DNA of 33,657 nucleotides, from contig NZ_GG657754.1 of assembly GCF_000158915.1 (NCBI RefSeq), forward strand, positions 1,031,871 to 1,065,527, written 5' to 3'. The translations under genes and the position numbers were made by a program. The notes beneath the pieces were generated by a model. That model saw only the letters and a program-made list of their open reading frames with translations. It was not told where the DNA came from and searched no databases. The stretch comes from Streptomyces himastatinicus ATCC 53653 (GTDB taxonomy: Bacteria; Actinomycetota; Actinomycetes; Streptomycetales; Streptomycetaceae). The number at the start of each line of letters is the position of its first letter. Within the stretch, counting starts at the first letter, position 1. Below, piece after piece: positions 25,469 to 32,964 of this stretch.

Positions 25469-26164
25469 ATGGACCCAGCGATCCAGGCCATCGTCTTCGA
25501 CCACGACGGAGTGCTGGTCGACTCGATCCGTCCCCACTTCCTCGCCTGCTCCGCCCTGTTCCGGGAGCACGGCGCGGAACTCCCCCAGGGCTGGTGGGCG
25601 CGGGAGGTCTGCGGCAGCCCCGACGCGCACCCCCTGCTGTTCGGCATGCTGCGGAACTCCGCCGGGGCCGCCACCGGTACCGACGCCCAGCTCGAGGACC
25701 GGCTGGAGGCGCTGTGGGCCGAGCACTTCACCCCCGAGAACGTGCGGTTGATGCCGGGAGTCCGCGAACTGCTCGCCGCCCTGCGGACCGCGGGTCTGCC
25801 GCTCGCGGTCGCCTCGTCGGCGGACGAGGGCTGGGTCCGGCGCTGGCTGCGCCACTACGAACTCGACGGCAGCTTCGCGACGGTCGTCACCGGTGACCAG
25901 GTACCGCGACGGAAGCCCGACCCCGCCGTGTACCTGGAGACGGCCGCGCGGCTTTCGGTGGCGCCGCGGCGCTGCGTGGTGTTCGAGGACTCGGTGAGCG
26001 GCGTCGCGGCGGCCCGGGCGGCGGGCATGACGGTGCTGGCCGTTCCCACCCCGCTGACGCGTGCTTGCGACTACTCGCTCGCCCACCGGGTACTGCCCGA
26101 TCTGACCGTGGTGGATGCGGCGGAGCTGTTCCTCGCGGATCCGGCCCGGGCCGGGCAGCCGTGA
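25469..26164 (+). CDS. HAD-superfamily IA phosphatase / beta-phosphoglucomutase-like
   Basis: ATG 25469 follows AAAGG; the product is 231 residues. The HAD motifs are intact: motif I FDHDGVLVDS (nucleophile Asp11, acid/base Asp13), motif II VASSAD, motif III RRKPDPAVY (Lys), motif IV VFEDSVSGVAAARAAGM. The Asp-His-Asp-Gly-Val form and the helical cap suit beta-phosphoglucomutase or sugar-phosphate phosphatases. It would dephosphorylate or isomerise a sugar phosphate made upstream, for example by the transketolase. The stop overlaps the GH13 start (GTGA). Confidence 0.88.
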   Translation: MDPAIQAIVFDHDGVLVDSIRPHFLACSALFREHGAELPQGWWAREVCGSPDAHPLLFGMLRNSAGAATGTDAQLEDRLEALWAEHFTPENVRLMPGVRELLAALRTAGLPLAVASSADEGWVRRWLRHYELDGSFATVVTGDQVPRRKPDPAVYLETAARLSVAPRRCVVFEDSVSGVAAARAAGMTVLAVPTPLTRACDYSLAHRVLPDLTVVDAAELFLADPARAGQP

Positions 26165-27852
26165 CGGCACGAACGGCGCGACCCGCGCGCTCCGTACGGT
26201 CTGTGCCCCAGGTCCCGGCCTGGTGGCGGAGCGCGGTGATCTACGAGATCTACCTGCGCAGCTTCGCCGATGGCAACGGGGACGGCACGGGCGACCTCGC
26301 CGGGGTCCGGGCCCGGCTGCCGTATCTGGCGCGGCTCGGCGTCGACGCCCTGTGGTTCACGCCGTGGTACCCCTCGCCCATGGCCGACGGGGGCTACGAC
26401 GTCGTGGACTACCACGGTGTCGACCCGCTGTTCGGCACCCTCGACGAGGCCCAGCGGCTCATCGCCGAAGCCCTTGAGCTGGGCATCCGTACGGTCGTGG
26501 ACATCGTGCCGAACCACGTCTCCAGCGCCCATCCGTGGTTCCGCGCGGCGCTCGCCGCGCCTCCCGGCTCCGCGGAGCGCGCGCTGTTCCACTTCCGTCC
26601 CGGGCGCGGCCCCTCGGGTCAGGAGCCGCCCAACAACTGGCGTTCGGAGTTCGGCGGCCCGGCCTGGACGCGGACCGCCGGGCCGGACGGAAGCCCCGGC
26701 GAGTGGTTCCTGCACCTGTTCTCCCCCGACCAGCCCGACCTCAACTGGGGCCACCCCCGGGTGCGCGACGCCCACGAGGAGGTACTGCGGTTCTGGCTGA
26801 ACCGCGGGGTCGCAGGGCTACGCGTGGACTCCGCGACCCTGCTCGCCAAGGACCCGGCCCTGCCCGACCTCGCCGACCCCGGCCTCGCCCCGGAGGGCCC
26901 CTCGCACCCGTACGCCGACCGCGAGGAACTCCACGGCCTCTACCGCTCCTGGCGGCGGATCACCGACTCCTATCCCGGCGACCGCGCGCTCATCGGCGAG
27001 ATGTGGCTGCACGAACCCGGGCGCTTCGCCCGCTATCTGCGCCCCGACGAGCTGCACACCGCCTTCAACTTCGACTTTCTGCGCAGCCCCTGGGACGCCG
27101 GACAGCTGCGCCGTTGCGTCGACGCCACGCTCGCCGCGCACGGCGGCGCCCCCGCCTGCTGGGTGCTGTGCAATCACGACGTGACGCGCACCGTCACCCG
27201 CTACGGCCGGGCCCGCACCGGCTTCGACTTCGCCGCCAAGGCCCACGGCACGCCGACGGATCTCGCCCTGGGGACCCGCCGCGCCAGGGCCGCCGCGCTG
27301 CTCACCCTCGCCCTGCCGGGATCCGTCTACCTCTACCAGGGTGAGGAGCTGGGCCTGCCGGAGGTCGAGGACATTCCGGCGGACCGGCTGCGCGATCCGA
27401 TGCACTTCCGCTCGGGCGGCGAGGATCCGGGGCGCGACGGGTGCCGGGTGCCGCTGCCGTGGAGCGGTGCCGCTCCGCCGTACGGCTTCACGGATGAGGA
27501 CGCCGAGCCGTGGCTGCCGCAGCCGAAGGGATGGGCGGAGCTCACCGTCGAGGCGCAGGAGGGCGCGGCCGGATCGATGCTGGAGCTGTACCGGGAGGCG
27601 CTGCGCCTGCGGCGGGCGCTGCCCGCGCTGCACGGCGCGCCGCTGGAGTGGCTGCCCGGCGGCCCCGGCGTGCTCGCCTTCCGGCGCGGTGACGTGGTGT
27701 GCGTGGTGAACCTCTCGGACCGCGCCGTCCCGCTGCCCGAGGGGCACACCGTCCTGCTGACCAGCGAGCCGGGACCGCCGGGCGGCGCCGCGCTCGCTCC
27801 GGACGCGGCGGCGTGGACGGTGCAGGACGGGAAGGACGGCGGACATGCGTAG
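26161..27852 (+). CDS. Intracellular GH13 alpha-glucosidase/trehalose-synthase-like enzyme
   Basis: I use GTG 26161, which overlaps the HAD stop as GTGA, giving 563 residues. The (beta/alpha)8 catalytic domain has all conserved regions: DIVPNHVSS (region I), GLRVDSATL with nucleophile Asp223, IGEMWL with acid/base Glu280, and VLCNHDVTR with Asp340. WWRSAVIYEIYLRSFADGNGDGTGDLAG at the N-terminus and the C-terminal beta domain match actinobacterial alpha-glucosidases. There is no signal peptide, so it acts inside the cell. It could trim or transfer glucosyl units on a biosynthetic intermediate, activate a glucosylated precursor, or act as an inhibitor-tolerant copy of a target enzyme. Confidence 0.9.
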   Translation: MTARTARPARSVRSVPQVPAWWRSAVIYEIYLRSFADGNGDGTGDLAGVRARLPYLARLGVDALWFTPWYPSPMADGGYDVVDYHGVDPLFGTLDEAQRLIAEALELGIRTVVDIVPNHVSSAHPWFRAALAAPPGSAERALFHFRPGRGPSGQEPPNNWRSEFGGPAWTRTAGPDGSPGEWFLHLFSPDQPDLNWGHPRVRDAHEEVLRFWLNRGVAGLRVDSATLLAKDPALPDLADPGLAPEGPSHPYADREELHGLYRSWRRITDSYPGDRALIGEMWLHEPGRFARYLRPDELHTAFNFDFLRSPWDAGQLRRCVDATLAAHGGAPACWVLCNHDVTRTVTRYGRARTGFDFAAKAHGTPTDLALGTRRARAAALLTLALPGSVYLYQGEELGLPEVEDIPADRLRDPMHFRSGGEDPGRDGCRVPLPWSGAAPPYGFTDEDAEPWLPQPKGWAELTVEAQEGAAGSMLELYREALRLRRALPALHGAPLEWLPGGPGVLAFRRGDVVCVVNLSDRAVPLPEGHTVLLTSEPGPPGGAALAPDAAAWTVQDGKDGGHA

Positions 27853-28732
27853 CGCGGCAGTGATCGGAACCGGCCTCATCGGCACCTCGGTGGCGCTCGC
27901 CCTCACCGGCCACGGGGTCACCACCTACCTCCTGGACCGGGATCCGGAGGCGGCCAGGACCGCCGCGGCCCTGGGCGCCGGCCTCGCCGCCACCCCGCGC
28001 GCCCCGGTCGACCTGGCGGTCGTCGCGGTGCCGCCCGCGCATACGGCGTCGGTGCTCAAGGAGTATCAGCAGCGCATGGTGGCGCGTTTCTTCACCGACG
28101 TGGCCAGCGTCAAGACGCGCCCCCTGATGGACGCCGCGTCGGCCGGCTGCGACCTGACGGCTTACGTCGGCGGACACCCCATGGCGGGGCGGGAGTTGTC
28201 GGGCCCGCTGGCCGCCCGCGCGGACCTCTTCCAAGGCCGTACGTGGGTGCTCACCCCCTCCGCGTTCTCCCGCGCCGAGGCCCTGCACCACGCCACCGAG
28301 CTGATCGAGCTGTGCGGCGGCCGGCCGGTGATCATGGGGCACGCCGAGCACGACCGGGCGGTCGCCCTGACCTCGCACGCCCCCCACATGATGGCGAGCC
28401 TGCTGGCCGGCCGGCTGCTCGGTGCCGAGACGGCACAGCTGCGGCTGGTGGGCAAGGGGCTGCGGGACGCGACTCGCATCGCGGCGGGAGACGCCGCGCT
28501 GTGGGCCGACATCATCGGCTCGAACGCGGGCCCCGTCGCGCGGGTACTGGCCCAACTGGCCGAGGAGCTCGGCGCGGTCGTCGCGGCGCTGCGCGAGCTG
28601 GACGACTCCGCCGCACGTCCCGGCGGGAAGGGGGCGGCGGACCTTCTGGCGGCGCTCGCGCGGGGTGAGGAAGGACGGTCACGGATCGTCGCCGCCGAGC
28701 GGCCGGCCGACGCGGCGCGGGCCGCCCGCTGA
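27845..28732 (+). CDS. Prephenate dehydrogenase-like (TyrA/PapC-type) protein
   Basis: ATG 27845 overlaps the GH13 end by 8 bp; the product is 295 residues. It has the NAD-binding motif GTGLIG (8-13), VGGHPMAGRELSG with the catalytic His111, and the helical C-domain with SHAPHMMASLLAGRLL and GKGLRDATRIAAGDAALWADI. These are the usual TyrA landmarks. There is no ACT domain. The family oxidatively decarboxylates prephenate to 4-hydroxyphenylpyruvate; PapC/CmlC relatives act on 4-amino-4-deoxyprephenate. Primary-metabolism tyrA is not normally in such an operon, so a dedicated paralogue feeding an aromatic precursor is likely. Mutase and synthase partners are not in the window. Confidence 0.88.
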   Translation: MRSAAVIGTGLIGTSVALALTGHGVTTYLLDRDPEAARTAAALGAGLAATPRAPVDLAVVAVPPAHTASVLKEYQQRMVARFFTDVASVKTRPLMDAASAGCDLTAYVGGHPMAGRELSGPLAARADLFQGRTWVLTPSAFSRAEALHHATELIELCGGRPVIMGHAEHDRAVALTSHAPHMMASLLAGRLLGAETAQLRLVGKGLRDATRIAAGDAALWADIIGSNAGPVARVLAQLAEELGAVVAALRELDDSAARPGGKGAADLLAALARGEEGRSRIVAAERPADAARAAR

Positions 28733-28768
28733 ACACTGCCAACCGGCACACCACCGAAGGGAGCCAGG

Positions 28769-29545
28769 ATGAACGACGAAATCGTGTTCATCGTCGGAGA
28801 CCGCTTGGCCGGGGGGCCGCCGCGGGCGGGCCTGATGCCGTTGTCCAGGCTCATAGCGGACTTGAGAGCGGGGCGGCTGAGGGATCCGCTGCCGGCGCTC
28901 GTCCCGGGACAGGGCATCGAACGGCACGAGATGGACCTCATACGGGCGGAGCTGAAGCGTTGCCGGCTGCCCGGGACCGCGCTGTGGGACGCGGTCCCGC
29001 CGGAGCTCGCCGGCCGCGGTGAGGTCCACAAGCACCGTCAGGAGAACGTCCTGATCGCCGGTCTGCGGCGGATCGGCGACACCCACTACCAGGCCGCGCT
29101 GCGCCTGTCGAACACGCACGAGATGGTGCTCGACCACACCACCGGCACCCATGTCACGGGAATGGTGGTGACGGAGGCCGTCCGGCAGATGTCGCTGGCC
29201 GTCGCCGAGAGGTATCTGCTGAAGCCGGGGCAGCCCGTTCCGCGGTTCCTCATCAACTCCCTTCAGGTGTCGTTCTCCCGCTTCCTGCTCCCGCTGGATG
29301 CCGAGATCGACTATCACCTCGACGAGGCCGTGTGGAAGCGGCCGGACGTGCTGCGCTACCACGGGCAGTGCGACGTCCTCCAGGCGGGCGTCACGACCGC
29401 GTCCGGTTCCATGAGCCTGTCGGTCCACGAGGAGGGCGCGGCCGAGCGGATCGAGGAGACCCAGAGCGACGCCGTCGTCCGGCGGCTGGCCGATCGCCAT
29501 CAGGCCGGCCGGTCGCCGGAACCGTCCGAGCACCGCGTCCCGTGA
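28769..29545 (+). CDS. AfsA-type hotdog protein (A-factor synthase family)
   Basis: ATG 28769 follows AAGGGAGCC; the product is 258 residues. The region EVHKHRQENVLIAGLRRIG (85-103) and GMVVTEAVRQMSLAVAE (131-147) match the AfsA hotdog domain, including the ExxRQ motif (Glu136, Arg139). True AfsA (~300 residues) has two repeats. Here only one repeat is clear, covering ~85-240, and the N-terminal 80 residues are divergent. AfsA joins a beta-ketoacyl chain to the hydroxyl of dihydroxyacetone phosphate in gamma-butyrolactone synthesis. In this operon it may make a signalling molecule, or acylate a ketose phosphate in the product pathway. The latter is inference. Confidence 0.78.
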   Translation: MNDEIVFIVGDRLAGGPPRAGLMPLSRLIADLRAGRLRDPLPALVPGQGIERHEMDLIRAELKRCRLPGTALWDAVPPELAGRGEVHKHRQENVLIAGLRRIGDTHYQAALRLSNTHEMVLDHTTGTHVTGMVVTEAVRQMSLAVAERYLLKPGQPVPRFLINSLQVSFSRFLLPLDAEIDYHLDEAVWKRPDVLRYHGQCDVLQAGVTTASGSMSLSVHEEGAAERIEETQSDAVVRRLADRHQAGRSPEPSEHRVP

Positions 29546-29564
29546 CCCGGCCAGGAGGTCGACC

Positions 29565-30212
29565 ATGACATGGCTTCTGCGGAGATTTCCGCTGTTCGTG
29601 CTCACCGTGTCCGTCATGGCCACGGCGTTGGCCACCGTCCGTGAGGCGGCCGGCTGGTCCGACCCGGCGCACCGGGTCGGATGCGCCCTCGCGGCGTCGT
29701 ATCTGCTGTGGCTGCTGCTGGAGAGCTGGACGACGGTGCGCAGTTCGCGAGCGACCGAGGCGACGACCGACCGCGGCACGGTCTACGCGTACGGCGCGGC
29801 GCGGGCCGTCACCGTGGCGACCGCGTGCCTGGTGCCGACGGACTGGTCCGGTTACCGGCCGTGGATGCCCGTCCTGCCGGTGGCCTTCGTCTGCGCCGTC
29901 GCCTTGCGCCTGGCGGCGGTCCGGGCCCTCGGGCGGTTCTACTCGCACCGGGTGCGGGCTCTCGGCGACCACCGGATCGTGGACACCGGCCCGTACCGCC
30001 TGGTGCGGCATCCCGCGTACGTCGGCATGGCGGCCGCGCACATCGCCTTCGTCGGCTACTTCCTCAACCCCGCGAGCGCCGCCGCGCTGGTGGTCCTGCT
30101 GCTGCCGGCCATCGTGGTGCGCGTCCTGGTCGAGGAACGGATGCTGTTCGCCCTGCCCGGCTACTCCGACTTCGCGGCGTCCCGGCGCCGTCTCATCCCC
30201 TGGGTGTGGTGA
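29565..30212 (+). CDS. Isoprenylcysteine methyltransferase-like integral membrane protein
   Basis: ATG 29565 follows AGGAGG; the product is 215 residues. Four or five hydrophobic segments are followed by the ICMT/PEMT signature: FYSHRVRALGDHRIVDTGPYRLVRHPAYVGMAAAHIAF, then VEERMLFALPGYSDFAASRRRLIPWVW. That C-terminal block binds SAM in integral-membrane methyltransferases, which act on carboxyl, amine or lipid head groups at the membrane. Its location beside a UbiA-like gene suggests a membrane-associated lipid or prenyl step. The substrate is unknown. Confidence 0.83.
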   Translation: MTWLLRRFPLFVLTVSVMATALATVREAAGWSDPAHRVGCALAASYLLWLLLESWTTVRSSRATEATTDRGTVYAYGAARAVTVATACLVPTDWSGYRPWMPVLPVAFVCAVALRLAAVRALGRFYSHRVRALGDHRIVDTGPYRLVRHPAYVGMAAAHIAFVGYFLNPASAAALVVLLLPAIVVRVLVEERMLFALPGYSDFAASRRRLIPWVW

Positions 30213-30219
30213 CATCGGC

Positions 30220-32964
30220 ATGACGATCGAGAACGTACTGCGGGCCGTCCGCCCCGCCGGGCGCCGTGGCCCGGTACTGCGCGGGAGAGCACTGCTGGAC
30301 GAGGCGGAGGTGGGCCCGAAGTTCGCCCGCCAGGCCCGGATGGCCTCGGCCGGACTGCCCGTGCCCCACTTCTTCTGCCTGCCCGCGAGTCTGTTCACCC
30401 GCACCCTGGCACCCGTACGCCCGCGGCTCCTGGCGATCCTGCGGCGGCTGGACCACACCGACCCCGACCGGCTGGCCGAGCAGTCCGACGCCCTGCGCCG
30501 CCTGGTCCTCGACGTGCCGGTCCCGCCGTCGGTGGCGCGCGCCGTCCACCGGGCGTACGACGAGGTGTTCGGCCCGCACGCCGTGGTGTCGGTGCGGTCC
30601 TCGATGGTGGGGCCGCGCGGGCGGGCCGCCGAGGACTCGGCCGAGGACGCCTTCGCGGGCATCGGCGAAAGCTTTCTGTACGTCACCCGCGATCAGGTGC
30701 TGGAGCGGGTGCGCGCGTGCTGGGCCTCCGGGTTCGGCACCCGGGCACTGTTGTACCGGGCGGCGCGCTCCACCGCCGCCACGGAGGACTTCGCCGTCTG
30801 CGTGGGCGTCCAGCGCATGGTGTTCGGCCGCCGCTCCTTCGTCCTGTTCACCTGCGACCCGCTGACCGGGTCCCGGGACCGGGTACTGGCGGCCGGGCTC
30901 GGCATCGGGGAGGGGGTCGTCCAGGAGAAGGTGCCGGTGGACCATCACTTCATCGACCGGCGCACGGGCGCGGTCCGCTCCGTCGTCGCGCACAAGTCCG
31001 AGCGCATGGAGGAGGATCCCGCGCGGCCGGGCAGCGGGCCCCGGCTGCTCCCGGTGCACGGCCGCGAGCGGGACGAACCGGCGCTCACCGACGGCCAGAT
31101 CCGGCACATCCGGGACGTCGGCGACCGCCTCGAGCGGCTTTTCGGCTGCCCGCAGGACATCGAGGGCACCCTCACCGAGGACGGCGCCCTACACATCCTC
31201 CAGACCCGGCCGGTCGTCCTCGACCTGGGCGGGCAGCGGCTGTGGAGCAACGCGAACATCACCGAGAGCTACCCCGGTGTGACCACCGCCCTCACCTACT
31301 CCTTCGCCCAGCGCTTCTACCGTGAGGACTTCCGCGACTTCTACCGGCGGCTCGGGGTCTCCCCCGCCGTGCTGGCACGCCACGAGAACGACCTGCGATC
31401 CATGCTCGGGCTGCTGAACGGCCGGGTCTACTACTCCCTCAGCGCGTGGTACACGCTGCACCGGCTGTCCCCCACGTTCCCGCTGTGGCGCGCCAGTTTC
31501 GAGCGGATGATGGGCATGTCCCCCTCCGTGACGGATGTCCGCCCCGACCGCCTCGCCACCTCTCCCGGCCGGCTGCCGGAAACCGCCGCGGCCCTGCTGC
31601 GCCTGGCCTGGCTGCGGGCCCTGCACGTCCCCGCCGCGCGGAGCTTCGACCGCTGGTGGCAGCAGACCATCGCGCGCCACCGCGAGGCCGCCAGGACCGC
31701 CGACCCGCTCCAACTGGCGCGGCTGATGCGGTCACTGTGGCAGGAGGCCGGGGAGCGCTGGGGCCTCACCCTCGTCAACGACGTGCTGTTGCAGACCACC
31801 GAGACCGCCATCATGCGGCTCTTCTCCCGCTGGCTGCCCGGCGCCGACGCCGGTCTGCACAGCGACCTGCTGTGCGGTGGCGAGGAAAACCGCAGCGTCA
31901 CCATCCTGATGTCCCTCGTGGATCTCGCCGAACGGATCAGGGCCACCCCCGGGCTGCTGGACGCCCTCGCCGACGAGGACCCCGGCAAGCCTCCCGAGGA
32001 GCTGCTGCGGCGGATCGAGGACGGCGCGTTCGGCACGGACCTCGCAGACCGGATGCGGGCCCACGCGGCGGCCCACGGCGACCGGGGCCTGCAAGAGCTC
32101 AAGCTGGAGGTCCCGGTGCCGCGCGAACAGCCTTCCCAGCTCCTGCGGCTGGCCGGCGAGTACGCGCGCGGCGGCCTGACCCGCGAGTGCCTGCGCGGCC
32201 GGGAGACCGCGACCCGGCGGGCCGCCGAGGAGCGGCTGCGGACGCTGCTGGCGGGCCACCCCGTGCGGCGCCGGGTGCTGCGCACCCTGCTCGCCCAGCA
32301 GCGCCGGTACATCAACATCCGGGAGGACACCCGCTACAGCCGCAGCGAGCTGTTCGGATTCGGCCGCCAGATCTACCGCCGGCTGGGTACGGAACTCGCG
32401 GCGCGCGGTGCCCTGGACGCGGCGGAGGACGTGGTCCACCTCACCGAGGAGGAGATCCTCGGCCACTTCGACGGGGGCGCGGTCACCGACGATCTGCGGG
32501 GGCTGGCGCGGCTGCGCCGGGCCGAGTACCTGAGCCGTGCCACCCTCGATGCCGAACTCCCCCCGGACTTCGCCACGATGGGCCCGGTACGCGACGGGCT
32601 GCCCACTCCTGGCGGGGACGCGCGGCCGGGCTCGCGGCTGCGGGGGCTGGGCTCCAGCGGCGGTGTCGTGCGTGGCACCGCCCGTGTGGTCATCGACCCG
32701 CACCAGCGTGTCGATCCCACCGACGACCTGATCCTGGTGGCCCGGGAGACCGACCCCGGGTGGCTGTTCCTCATGCTCTCCGCGCGCGGCATCGTCGTCG
32801 AGCGCGGCACCCTGCTGTCGCACACCGCCATCAGCGGCCGGAAGTTCGGCATCCCCACGGTCGTCGCGCTGCCCGGCGCGACGAGAAGGATTCCCGACGG
32901 GGCACGCGTGGAGATGGACGGGGCGACCGGTACCGTGACGATCCTGGACGAGGTGGCGGAATGA
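30220..32964 (+). CDS. Rifampin-phosphotransferase-like dikinase (PEP-synthase fold)
   Basis: I choose ATG 30220, 7 bp after the previous stop; the frame is open further upstream but overlaps a real gene. The product is 914 residues. The N-terminal ATP-grasp domain (~1-340) has VVSVRSSMVGPRGRAAEDSAEDAFAGIGESFLYV and DIEGTLTEDGALHILQTRPVVL. A long helical middle domain (~345-800) begins WSNANITESYPGVTTALTYSF. The phosphohistidine domain is C-terminal, with His868 in ERGTLLSHTAISGRKFGIPTVVALPG. Genuine PEP synthase has a PEP-binding barrel after this domain; here there is none. The ATP-substrate-His order is that of rifampin phosphotransferase. It therefore probably phosphorylates a metabolite with ATP (giving AMP and Pi), for resistance or biosynthesis. 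Confidence 0.87.
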   Translation: MTIENVLRAVRPAGRRGPVLRGRALLDEAEVGPKFARQARMASAGLPVPHFFCLPASLFTRTLAPVRPRLLAILRRLDHTDPDRLAEQSDALRRLVLDVPVPPSVARAVHRAYDEVFGPHAVVSVRSSMVGPRGRAAEDSAEDAFAGIGESFLYVTRDQVLERVRACWASGFGTRALLYRAARSTAATEDFAVCVGVQRMVFGRRSFVLFTCDPLTGSRDRVLAAGLGIGEGVVQEKVPVDHHFIDRRTGAVRSVVAHKSERMEEDPARPGSGPRLLPVHGRERDEPALTDGQIRHIRDVGDRLERLFGCPQDIEGTLTEDGALHILQTRPVVLDLGGQRLWSNANITESYPGVTTALTYSFAQRFYREDFRDFYRRLGVSPAVLARHENDLRSMLGLLNGRVYYSLSAWYTLHRLSPTFPLWRASFERMMGMSPSVTDVRPDRLATSPGRLPETAAALLRLAWLRALHVPAARSFDRWWQQTIARHREAARTADPLQLARLMRSLWQEAGERWGLTLVNDVLLQTTETAIMRLFSRWLPGADAGLHSDLLCGGEENRSVTILMSLVDLAERIRATPGLLDALADEDPGKPPEELLRRIEDGAFGTDLADRMRAHAAAHGDRGLQELKLEVPVPREQPSQLLRLAGEYARGGLTRECLRGRETATRRAAEERLRTLLAGHPVRRRVLRTLLAQQRRYINIREDTRYSRSELFGFGRQIYRRLGTELAARGALDAAEDVVHLTEEEILGHFDGGAVTDDLRGLARLRRAEYLSRATLDAELPPDFATMGPVRDGLPTPGGDARPGSRLRGLGSSGGVVRGTARVVIDPHQRVDPTDDLILVARETDPGWLFLMLSARGIVVERGTLLSHTAISGRKFGIPTVVALPGATRRIPDGARVEMDGATGTVTILDEVAE

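Noticed and set aside
28769..29545. Confident call of a gamma-butyrolactone signal synthase
   Set aside because: Only one AfsA repeat is clear and no receptor, reductase or operator accompanies it in the window, so only the family is claimed.
30220..32964. Annotation as phosphoenolpyruvate synthase
   Set aside because: The PEP-binding barrel that should follow the phosphohistidine domain is missing; the domain order is that of rifampin phosphotransferase.
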